Made by a program: the position numbers and the translations under genes. The notes below the pieces were generated by a model. The model was not told where the DNA came from, did no database searches, and saw nothing but the letters and a program-made list of their open reading frames with translations. DNA of 16,789 nucleotides from Pseudomonadota bacterium (lineage in GTDB: Bacteria; Pseudomonadota; Gammaproteobacteria; Burkholderiales; Burkholderiaceae_B): contig JAEWFK010000004.1 in NCBI GenBank assembly GCA_023388835.1, positions 1 to 16,789 of the forward strand, written 5' to 3'. This document shows positions 1 through 6,512 of this stretch, one piece after another; the first letter of the stretch is position 1, and every line of letters begins with the position of its first letter.

Positions 1-1617
1 CCGCAGGAAATCGCCGAACTCGGTGGTGGCATGCTTCGCGGCCAGCACAAGATTCTCGATGCGGATTCCCCAGCGACCGGGACGGTACAGCCCGGGTTCA
101 TTGGAAGTGATCATGCCTTCCTGCATGGTGGCATGAGGATTGGCGGTGTTGCGCCATGATATCGATTGAGGACCTTCGTGGACATTCATGAAGTAGCCCA
201 CCCCATGGCCGGTCCCGTGGCCGTAGTCGGCACCCAGTTGCCAGATCGGGCCGCGCGCGAGAGCATCGAGCGCATGTGCCGGCAAGCCTGCAGGGAACAC
301 GGCCAGGGACAACGCGATCATGCCCTTGAGCACGGCGGTATAGTCGCGTTTCTGCTCTGGGGTGATCGTGCCCACCGGCACCGCCCGGGTGATGTCGGTG
401 GTGCCTCCCAGGTATTGCCCGCCGGAATCGATCAACAGCAGGCCGTCGCCTTCGATGGCAGCATGGGACGCTTCAGTGGCATGATAGTGCGGCATGGCGC
501 CATTCGCCTGCCAGGCGGCAATGGTGCCGAAACTGGGCGACACAAAGCCGGGACGTCCGGCACGCGCCGCCGTGATGCGTTCGTCAATGGTCAGTTCGGT
601 GATTTGTTCGTGACCCAGTGCCGACTCGAACCATGCAAAGAATTCACATAGTGCGACGCCGTCCTCTTCCATGACACGGCGCACGTTGGCGATCTCGGCT
701 GCGTTCTTCCGCGCCTTGAGCAGATGCGCGGGATTCACGGCTTCGGTCTTCTCGGCATATGTCGCCGCATCGGCCAGGCTCACCGTGACCCGGGCCGGGT
801 CGATCAATAGTCGCTCGCCTTCTGGAAGACAATCGAGCGCATCGGCAACCGATTCGTAGTGCTCAACAATGATGCCGTCCGCAGCGAGCTGCGCGCGCGC
901 GCCGAACGTGAGTTTGCGGTGGTCGACGAACAGGCGAACCGTGTCGTGCCCCACCAGCGCGTGAGCCAAAAAAACGGGGTTGTAAGGGATATCGTTCCCA
1001 CGCAGATTGAACAGCCAGGCGATGTCGTCCAGCGCGGAAATCAGATGCCATTGCGCGTGTTCGCGCTGCATGCCTGCCCGTACGGCGGCGATGTTCTCCT
1101 GGAAACTTCGGCATGCCCAAGGCGGTTCGTAAGCCGTGACGGTGCCTGCCGGCAAACCAGGACGGTCCGCCCAGATCATGCCGAGCAGATCAAGGCCCGT
1201 CGACAGGGTCAAGCCGGCTTCAGCGCAGGCATTCTGCCACTGGCGCCCGGCCTGTACCGACAGCACCTGGCCGTCAAAGGCGACCACTGCGGCCTTGGGC
1301 AGGCGTGCCGCCACCCAGGCGGTGGGCGCCGGGGTATCAGCCTGCCCGGCCCGCATGAGCGGAACGCCGCTGCCTTGCAATTCGCTTTCCGCCTGCTCCC
1401 AGTAGCGGCTGTCGGTCCACAGTGCCGCGGCGTCCCGGCATACCACCAGGGTGCCGGCCGAACCTGTGAAACCCGACAACCATTCCCGCCCCTGCCAGCG
1501 ATCGGGAAGATACTCCGATAAATGAGGATCTGAAGTAGGCACCACATAGGCATCCACCCCTTGCTCCCGCATCACGCGGCGCAGGTCTTCCAGACGTTGG
1601 GCAATGACGGGCAGCAT
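1..1617 (-). CDS. Xaa-Pro aminopeptidase (M24B, aminopeptidase P family), C-terminus cut by window edge
   Basis: This gene reads on the minus strand from an ATG at 1617 and stays open to base 1, giving 539 residues without a stop. It is the long three-domain form resembling eukaryotic XPNPEP1: two creatinase-like N-terminal domains (about 1-310) and a C-terminal pita-bread domain. The dinuclear metal site is visible as D397 (LLIDSGGQY), D408 (TTDITR), H471 (YGHGTGHGVG) and E507 (TSNEPGLY). H467 and H480 (NVHEGP) match the catalytic histidines of the family. The final metal-binding glutamate should lie just beyond the edge, because the sequence ends at FGDFLR. The enzyme removes an N-terminal residue preceding proline, probably in the cytoplasm, since no signal peptide is seen. 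The ATG begins 3 bases after the scoB stop with no clear Shine-Dalgarno, so translational coupling to scoB is likely. Family assignment is secure; the role of the linkage to scoAB is unknown. Confidence 0.95.
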   Translation of the reverse strand, partial: MLPVIAQRLEDLRRVMREQGVDAYVVPTSDPHLSEYLPDRWQGREWLSGFTGSAGTLVVCRDAAALWTDSRYWEQAESELQGSGVPLMRAGQADTPAPTAWVAARLPKAAVVAFDGQVLSVQAGRQWQNACAEAGLTLSTGLDLLGMIWADRPGLPAGTVTAYEPPWACRSFQENIAAVRAGMQREHAQWHLISALDDIAWLFNLRGNDIPYNPVFLAHALVGHDTVRLFVDHRKLTFGARAQLAADGIIVEHYESVADALDCLPEGERLLIDPARVTVSLADAATYAEKTEAVNPAHLLKARKNAAEIANVRRVMEEDGVALCEFFAWFESALGHEQITELTIDERITAARAGRPGFVSPSFGTIAAWQANGAMPHYHATEASHAAIEGDGLLLIDSGGQYLGGTTDITRAVPVGTITPEQKRDYTAVLKGMIALSLAVFPAGLPAHALDALARGPIWQLGADYGHGTGHGVGYFMNVHEGPQSISWRNTANPHATMQEGMITSNEPGLYRPGRWGIRIENLVLAAKHATTEFGDFLR

Positions 1618-1620
1618 GGT

Positions 1621-2277
1621 TCAGGCGGCCACTGCGGAGACATCCAGCCTTGCCGCTGTCTTGGCGACCACTTCATCAACCGTGACGCCTTCCGCCAGCT
1701 CGACCAGCTTGAGGCCGTCGTCGGTGACATCCAGAACGCACAGATCGGTGATGATGCGATCGACCACACCCACGCCGGTCAGCGGGAGCGTGCACTCAGG
1801 CAGGAGCTTGAGGTCTTCGGTGCCGTCCTTCTTGCGCGCAATATGGTCCATGAGCACCACGACCCGGCCGACGCCGGCCACGAGGTCCATGGCGCCGCCC
1901 ATGCCCTTGACCATCTTGCCCGGAATCATCCAGTTGGCCAGATCGCCCTTCTCGGACACCTGCATGGCACCCAGGATGGCGAGGTTGATCTTGCCGCCGC
2001 GGATCATGGCGAAGGAATCCGCCGAAGAAAAAATCGAAGAACCCGGCAGCGTGGTGACGGTCTGCTTGCCCGCGTTGATCAGGTCGGCATCGACCTGATC
2101 TTCGGTGGGAAAAGGACCAATGCCCAGCAAGCCGTTTTCAGACTGCAGCCAGACTTCCACCCCCGGCGGAACGTGATTCGCCACCAGCGTGGGCATGCCG
2201 ATACCCAGATTCACATAGAAGCCGTCCTGCAGTTCGCGCGCCGCGCGCGCAGCCATTTGATCGCGTGTCCAGGCCAT
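1621..2277 (-). CDS. scoB: 3-oxoacid CoA-transferase, subunit B
   Basis: This is the beta subunit of succinyl-CoA:3-ketoacid (acetoacetate) CoA-transferase, 218 residues, the usual size. It holds the catalytic glutamate in the LQSENG signature (E47 from the chosen start), followed by GLLGIGP; this Glu forms the covalent acyl and CoA-thioester intermediates. The family motif region GGKINLAILGAMQVS follows. The ATG at 2277 is chosen over an in-frame TTG at 2283 because AAGGAG (2290-2285) lies 7 bases before the ATG but only 1 base before the TTG. Two bases separate the scoA stop from this ATG, so the subunits are translationally coupled for heterodimer assembly. The expected role is acetoacetate or 3-oxoacid activation in ketone-body or fatty-acid breakdown. 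The exact CoA acceptor (acetoacetate, 3-oxoadipate or another) cannot be settled from sequence; no pca genes are nearby, which favours acetoacetate. Confidence 0.95.
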   Translation of the reverse strand: MAWTRDQMAARAARELQDGFYVNLGIGMPTLVANHVPPGVEVWLQSENGLLGIGPFPTEDQVDADLINAGKQTVTTLPGSSIFSSADSFAMIRGGKINLAILGAMQVSEKGDLANWMIPGKMVKGMGGAMDLVAGVGRVVVLMDHIARKKDGTEDLKLLPECTLPLTGVGVVDRIITDLCVLDVTDDGLKLVELAEGVTVDEVVAKTAARLDVSAVAA

Positions 2278-2279
2278 GT

Positions 2280-2987
2280 TCAAGCTCCTTGTACGTTACG
2301 GATGGTGCGCTGTTCGATGCGCTTTTCGGGACTGGCATTCACGACGATGCGATGCACATAAATACCCGGCAAGTGCACGCTGTCGGGATCGAAGGTTCCG
2401 GTATCGACGACTTCCTCGACTTCCACGATGGTGACCTTACCGGCCATGGCGACGTTCGGGTTGAAATTGCGTGCCGTGCGGCGGAACAGCAGGTTGCCCG
2501 AACGGTCGGCCTTCCAGGCCTTGACCAGCGAAACGTCTGGCACCAGCGAACGCTCCATGACATAGACTTCGCCGTCGAACTCGCGGGTTTCTTTGCCATC
2601 GGCCACCAAGGTGCCCACGCCGGTACGGGTGAAGAAGGCGGGAATGCCCGCTCCGCCGGCACGCAGCTTCTCGGCCAAGGTGCCCTGCGGCGTGAACTCG
2701 AGCTCGAGCTCGCCCGCCAGGTACTGGCGCTCGAACTCCTTGTTCTCGCCCACATACGAGGCGATCATCTTCTTGACCTGACGCGATTCCAGCAGCTGTC
2801 CCAGCCCGAACCCGTCAACGCCTGCGTTGTTGCTGATGCAGGTGAGCTCCTTCACGCCGGAATCACGCAACGCAGCGATGAGCGCTTCGGGAATGCCGCA
2901 GAGACCGAAGCCGCCAACCGCCACCGACTGGCCGTCGGCCACGATGCCCTTCAGTGCTTCTTCGGCACTTGCATAGACTTTATCCAT
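2280..2987 (-). CDS. scoA: 3-oxoacid CoA-transferase, subunit A
   Basis: This is the alpha subunit of the same CoA-transferase, 235 residues. The CoA-transferase signature is complete near the N-terminus, running DGQSVAVGGFGLCGIP at residues 18-33, with the glycine-rich loop that helps form the oxyanion hole and CoA site. Further family segments include CISNNAGVDGFGLG and GNLLFRRTARNFNPNVAMAG. The start is the ATG at 2987, giving MDKVYASAEEAL. It is preceded by AAGGA about 10 bases upstream (AAGGAAGGG overall), whereas the longer open frame to 3053 adds 22 residues unlike the family and has no such site. It overlaps nothing and leads directly into scoB. The thioesterase gene ends 108 bases upstream on the same strand, so cotranscription with it is possible but not shown. 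Confidence 0.95.
   Translation of the reverse strand: MDKVYASAEEALKGIVADGQSVAVGGFGLCGIPEALIAALRDSGVKELTCISNNAGVDGFGLGQLLESRQVKKMIASYVGENKEFERQYLAGELELEFTPQGTLAEKLRAGGAGIPAFFTRTGVGTLVADGKETREFDGEVYVMERSLVPDVSLVKAWKADRSGNLLFRRTARNFNPNVAMAGKVTIVEVEEVVDTGTFDPDSVHLPGIYVHRIVVNASPEKRIEQRTIRNVQGA
2285..2290 (-). promoter_or_regulatory. Ribosome binding site deciding the scoB start
   Basis: The minus strand reads AAGGAG here, 7 bases ahead of the ATG at 2277 and overlapping the last codons of scoA. It makes the ATG the likely start and rules against the in-frame TTG at 2283. Confidence 0.8.
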
Positions 2988-3095
2988 TACACCCTTCCTT
3001 ATGCAAAACAGAAATCGAAGCTGAAATGCGCGGCGCGAGCTCGCACCCGGCACGCATCGATGAATGCCGCGAGTGCCCGGGGCACCCGGGCCCGC

Positions 3096-3551
3096 TCACG
3101 AATCCGGAGAGACGAAGACCGTGGCCAGACTCTGAAGTTCGGCGAGCGTCCAGGGCGAGGACCGACTGGTTTCCGGGTCTGTCCCAACGATGATGTTGCG
3201 GCCTCGCATGCACGCGCCGCCGTCGTCGCCCACAATATGGATCTCGACCATGTGCTCCATGCTGGAACGCCCCACCCGCTGCAGGAAGGTATCGATCCGC
3301 AGCGCGGCCGGCCAGACGATAGGCCGAAGAAAATCGCAAGCCGTATGCGCGAGAACGATCTGGCGTCCCGAACCCGGACCGCCGATGCCGACGGGTCGCA
3401 GCGCATGCACCCGGGCTTCTTCCATATAGCGCAGGTATACCGTATTGTTCACATGATTGAGCGCATCGAGGTCACCCCAGCGCACGGGCATTTCAAAACG
3501 AAAGCGCCCGCCGACGAGCGATTGCGCCAACTCGGTAAGCTGAGTTTCCAA
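3096..3551 (-). CDS. Hotdog-fold acyl-CoA thioesterase (4HBT/YbgC-like), probable TTG start
   Basis: The gene encodes a single hotdog domain of about 151 residues, typical of YbgC/FcbC-type thioesterases that hydrolyse acyl-CoA to free acid and CoA in the cytoplasm. The core motif RWGDLDALNHVNN (about residues 24-36), followed by TVYLRYMEEAR, matches the active-site loop and helix of this family. No ATG exists near the expected N-terminus. A TTG at 3551 gives ETQLTELAQ before the conserved region, and GGATGGGGG lies 9 bases upstream, so it is chosen. The next in-frame ATG (3656) would add about 35 atypical residues across the etfQO upstream region. The gene is divergent from etfQO and upstream of scoAB, a context pointing to fatty or branched acyl-CoA metabolism. 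The substrate cannot be told from sequence. Family is confident, start is moderate. Confidence 0.88.
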   Translation of the reverse strand: METQLTELAQSLVGGRFRFEMPVRWGDLDALNHVNNTVYLRYMEEARVHALRPVGIGGPGSGRQIVLAHTACDFLRPIVWPAALRIDTFLQRVGRSSMEHMVEIHIVGDDGGACMRGRNIIVGTDPETSRSSPWTLAELQSLATVFVSPDS

Positions 3552-3560
3552 AACTGCCGT

Positions 3561-3569
3561 CCCCCATCC
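3561..3569 (-). promoter_or_regulatory. Purine-rich ribosome binding site for the TTG-started thioesterase
   Basis: GGATGGGGG on the minus strand sits 9 bases before the TTG at 3551 and supports that non-ATG start. It is the only such stretch close to the conserved N-terminus. Confidence 0.45.
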
Positions 3570-3586
3570 TCTTTCATCGTGGCCAA

Positions 3587-3594
3587 AGTATAAC
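3587..3594. promoter_or_regulatory. Possible back-to-back -10 elements between thioesterase and etfQO
   Basis: The octamer AGTATAAC reads as TATACT on the minus strand (3592-3587) and TATAAC on the plus strand (3589-3594). Both resemble a sigma-70 -10 box. A minus-strand start about 7 bases beyond it would give the thioesterase a leader of roughly 30 bases containing its GGATGGGGG site. No convincing -35 hexamer is seen for either direction, so this is weak. For etfQO another TACAAT lies at 3643-3648, also without a clear -35. Confidence 0.3.
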
Positions 3595-3727
3595 GGCGAA
3601 GACTGCGTTCGTGGCAGTGCAGCAAATGCGGATGGGCTGCAATACAATCGGACCATTATGCATAGAAAACGCTTGATCTCCCGCCGGAAACGGCGAGAAG
3701 GATCGCGACAAGGAGATACTGGGAACC

Positions 3728-5374
3728 ATGGCTGAACGCGAATCAATGGAATACGACGTGGTGGTGGTGGGAGGCGGCCCGGGCGGCCTGTCCACCGCCA
3801 TCCGCCTCAAACAGCTCGCTGCCGAACAGGACCACGACATCAGTGTCTGTGTGCTCGAGAAAGCGGCAGAGATCGGGGCTCACATCCTGTCGGGCGCCGT
3901 CGTTGACCCACGTGCGCTGAACGAACTGATTCCCGACTGGCAGGAAAAAGGCGCGCCGCTCGACACCGCCGTAACGGAAGACCGCTTCCTGTTCCTCTCG
4001 GAAACCGGCTCCCGCGCCACGCCGCAATGGATGCTGCCGGAATGCTTCCATAACGAAGGCAATTACGTGGTAAGGCTCGGCCACCTGGTTCGCTGGCTGG
4101 GCGAACAGGCCGAAGCCCTGGGCGTGGATATTTTCCCGGGCTTCGCCGCGAAGGAAATCCTTTATGACGAGAATGGCGCCGTCAAGGGCGTCGCCACCGG
4201 CGACATGGGTGTCGGCCGAGACGGGCAGCCAACGGCCGCCTATCAGCCCGGCATGGAACTGCACGCGCGCTACACGATTTTTGCCGAAGGTTCACGCGGT
4301 CAGCTGGGCCGGGAACTGATCGAGCGCTTCAAACTTGACACCGGCCGCGACCCGCAAAGCTATGGCATCGGGATCAAGGAGATGTGGGAAGTCGACCCCG
4401 CTCAATCGCGACCCGGCCAGGTGATACACACGGCCGGCTGGCCACTCGATTCCGACACCTACGGCGGGTCGTTCCTGTATCACATGAAGGACAACATCGT
4501 GGTGGTCGGCTTGGTGGTGGGCTTGGACTATGCCAACCCCTGGCTGTCACCCTTCGAAGAATTCCAGCGCTACAAGACGCACCCCGCCATTCGCCCCATT
4601 TTCGAAGGCGGCAAGCGCATCGCTTATGGCGCGCGGTCACTGACGGCGGGCGGTCTCCTCTCCATCCCGAAGCTGTGCTTCCCCGGCGGCGTCCTGGTGG
4701 GCTGCGAAGCGGGCATGCTGAACGCGTCGCGCATCAAGGGCAGCCACGCCGCCATCAAGACGGGAGCGCTGGCCGCGGAAGCCGCTTTCGAAGCGCTGAA
4801 GGCCGATCGCAGCCGCGACGAACTCGTGGCCTACCCGCACGCTTTCGAAGCTTCGTGGCTGCATGAAGAATTGAACAAGGCGCGCAATTTCAAGCAGTGG
4901 TTCAAGAAGGGCCGCACGATTGCAACCCTGATGACGGGCATCGAGCAGTGGTTGCTGAAAGGAAAAATGCCCTGGACCATACACCGCACGAAGCCCGACC
5001 ACGCCTGTCTGCAACCGGCGTCGGAATGCGCGCGCATTGAATACCCGAAGCCCGACGGCAAGCTCACTTTTGATCGCCTGAGTTCAGTGTTCATCTCGAA
5101 CACGAACCACGAAGAAGATCAGCCTATCCACCTGACCTTGAAGGATGATTCCGTACCGGTCGCGGTGAATCTGGCGAAGTATGCGGGCCCGGAGGCACGT
5201 TACTGTCCGGCGGGGGTGTATGAGTTCGTGAAGGACGATGATGGGCAGGACCGCTTGCAGATCAATGCGCAGAACTGTGTGCATTGCAAGACCTGTGATA
5301 TCAAGGATCCGACGCAGAATATTGTGTGGGTGGCGCCGCAGGGGGGCGAAGGGCCCGTCTACAACGGGATGTAA
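3728..5374 (+). CDS. etfQO: Electron transfer flavoprotein-ubiquinone oxidoreductase
   Basis: This 548-residue protein is a full-length ETF-QO. It accepts electrons from the ETF served by acyl-CoA and amino-acid dehydrogenases and passes them to ubiquinone at the inner membrane. The FAD-binding Rossmann motif is YDVVVVGGGPGGLS (residues 9-22), followed by EKAAEIGAHILSGAVVDP, a hallmark of the family. The C-terminal [4Fe-4S] domain has its four cysteines at C493 (CPAGVYE) and C517, C520, C523 (NCVHCKTCDIKDP), and the protein ends in the typical EGPVYNGM. AAGGAG lies at 3710-3715, 12 bases before the ATG, which is slightly long but the best start. A second ATG at 3746 has no site. The etfAB genes are not in the window. 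It is monocistronic, ending at a strong terminator (5422-5457). Neighbouring thioesterase and CoA-transferase genes fit a beta-oxidation or amino-acid catabolic setting. Confidence 0.97.
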   Translation: MAERESMEYDVVVVGGGPGGLSTAIRLKQLAAEQDHDISVCVLEKAAEIGAHILSGAVVDPRALNELIPDWQEKGAPLDTAVTEDRFLFLSETGSRATPQWMLPECFHNEGNYVVRLGHLVRWLGEQAEALGVDIFPGFAAKEILYDENGAVKGVATGDMGVGRDGQPTAAYQPGMELHARYTIFAEGSRGQLGRELIERFKLDTGRDPQSYGIGIKEMWEVDPAQSRPGQVIHTAGWPLDSDTYGGSFLYHMKDNIVVVGLVVGLDYANPWLSPFEEFQRYKTHPAIRPIFEGGKRIAYGARSLTAGGLLSIPKLCFPGGVLVGCEAGMLNASRIKGSHAAIKTGALAAEAAFEALKADRSRDELVAYPHAFEASWLHEELNKARNFKQWFKKGRTIATLMTGIEQWLLKGKMPWTIHRTKPDHACLQPASECARIEYPKPDGKLTFDRLSSVFISNTNHEEDQPIHLTLKDDSVPVAVNLAKYAGPEARYCPAGVYEFVKDDDGQDRLQINAQNCVHCKTCDIKDPTQNIVWVAPQGGEGPVYNGM

Positions 5375-5421
5375 TGCTTCCAGCGGCCCTGCTCGGGCCG
5401 CCTGCCGAACCGGTATTGCCG

Positions 5422-5457
5422 ACGGGCCCGTGCTTTGTTGCGGGCCCGTTTTCTTTT
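5422..5457 (+). terminator. Intrinsic terminator of etfQO
   Basis: A perfect 9-base-pair stem, ACGGGCCCG (5422-5430) with CGGGCCCGT (5441-5449), encloses a 10-base loop and runs straight into TTTTCTTTT. It lies 48 bases after the etfQO stop and 13 bases before the stop of the convergent EamA gene. On the minus strand no T-run follows the stem, so it mainly serves the plus strand. Confidence 0.9.
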
Positions 5458-5469
5458 GCGGCTTCGGTA

Positions 5470-6357
5470 TCAGTGCCGTACTGGGCGCAAAGCAGCCAGG
5501 TTCACGACCACGAGGCCGACGATGATGCTCCCAATGCCGACGAGCGTCGCGGGACCCGGGCGTTCGCCGAGGAGCACCCAAGCCAGGATCACCGCCAAGG
5601 CGGGTACGCCTAGGCTGGACATGCCGACAACGGCCACACTTACGCGCCGCACCACGGAGAGCCACAGCCACCACCCGAGCGCGGAAGCCAGGATGGCCAT
5701 GTAGGCCAGGCCCATGAGGAGCTCGACAGAGAAGACGGTTGCGCGCTGCGGGACGAAGAGAACCAGTGGAAGGCAGAACATGGCGCCCAACAGCATCTGC
5801 CAGGTAATGAAATTGAGCATTGCAGGGGGGCGTTCCTGGAACATTTTCTTGCTCACCACCACTCCGGCGCCCCAGCATATGCCTGCCAGGAGTGCCGGGA
5901 TCAGTGCTGTCACGTTGCCGACGCCCTTCCACGGAGCAATGACCAGCAGCAGGCCGATCGCTGCGAGCAGGAAGGCAAACAGGTGCAGGCGCGAGAGACG
6001 TTCTCCCAGCACGGGCCAGGCAATGGCCGCGGCCCAAAACGGCATGGTGTACGCGAGCAAGACCACTTCGCCGGTACCTCCCATGGTGAGCGCAAGCTGC
6101 CCCAGGCATTGGAAGGCCGCGGTTTGCAACAAGGCGATGGCGAGCGAAGGGCCGATGGGTGGGACTTCGAGTCGCTGCCCCACCGAGAGCTGGATGGCGA
6201 GCAATACGAGAAAGGCGATGACACTGCGGGAGAAGACGAGGTTGAAAGGACCGATCCAGTCGGTCATGTATTTCATGACGATCCAGCTGAAGCCCCAAAC
6301 GGCAATGGTGAAAGCCATCAGCATCAGGGCCAATGGATCGGTGCGGCGTGCGTTCAA
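5470..6357 (-). CDS. EamA/DMT-family inner-membrane transporter, probable TTG start
   Basis: The protein is about 295 residues and almost wholly hydrophobic, with a pattern of about ten membrane helices in two EamA repeats, as in drug/metabolite transporters. The first repeat begins AFTIAVWGFSWIVMKYM and the second ALIPALLAGICWGAGVVVSKKMF; the tail has the common AWVLLGERPGPATLVGIGSIIVG segment, in which LGE is typical of the last repeat. The open frame extends back into acs, so the start must be later. A TTG at 6357 gives NARRTDPLALMLMAFT, which fits the short basic cytoplasmic N-terminus of this family. An ATG a few codons on (MLMAFT) would be very short, and no strong Shine-Dalgarno distinguishes them. 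It follows acs by 155 bases on the same strand and could be read through from that operon. The substrate is unknown; amino-acid or metabolite export is common for the family. Confidence 0.9.
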   Translation of the reverse strand: MNARRTDPLALMLMAFTIAVWGFSWIVMKYMTDWIGPFNLVFSRSVIAFLVLLAIQLSVGQRLEVPPIGPSLAIALLQTAAFQCLGQLALTMGGTGEVVLLAYTMPFWAAAIAWPVLGERLSRLHLFAFLLAAIGLLLVIAPWKGVGNVTALIPALLAGICWGAGVVVSKKMFQERPPAMLNFITWQMLLGAMFCLPLVLFVPQRATVFSVELLMGLAYMAILASALGWWLWLSVVRRVSVAVVGMSSLGVPALAVILAWVLLGERPGPATLVGIGSIIVGLVVVNLAALRPVRH

Positions 6358-6512
6358 GGCGGTTCCCGGCAGTGTCGATACAACGAAGTTGAGCACCGAC
6401 AATGGTATCACCACAGGGAGTCGAGCAATGTCCCGAGAATGCGGGGCACTGCCCGTCACGGACGGCGAAAGAACCTGGATCGCAAGTCCGTGGCGGGCGG
6501 CCACGACGATGA

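Noticed and set aside
2697..2712. CGAGCT tandem-like repeat in scoA
   Set aside because: It encodes LELEL within a conserved protein region and is too short to be a functional repeat.
3073..3085. Palindrome GTGCCCGGGGCAC near the end of and after the thioesterase gene
   Set aside because: The single-base centre cannot form a hairpin loop without losing pairs, there is no T-run, and GC-rich palindromes are common here.
2265..3593. A 442-codon open frame on the plus strand opposite scoA and the thioesterase
   Set aside because: It lies antisense to genes with full family signatures, has no recognisable domain, and is explained by high GC at third positions.
5084..6298. A 404-codon minus-strand open frame across the end of etfQO and the EamA gene
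   Set aside because: It is out of frame with the clear EamA protein, antisense to the conserved ETF-QO cluster domain, and crosses the etfQO terminator.
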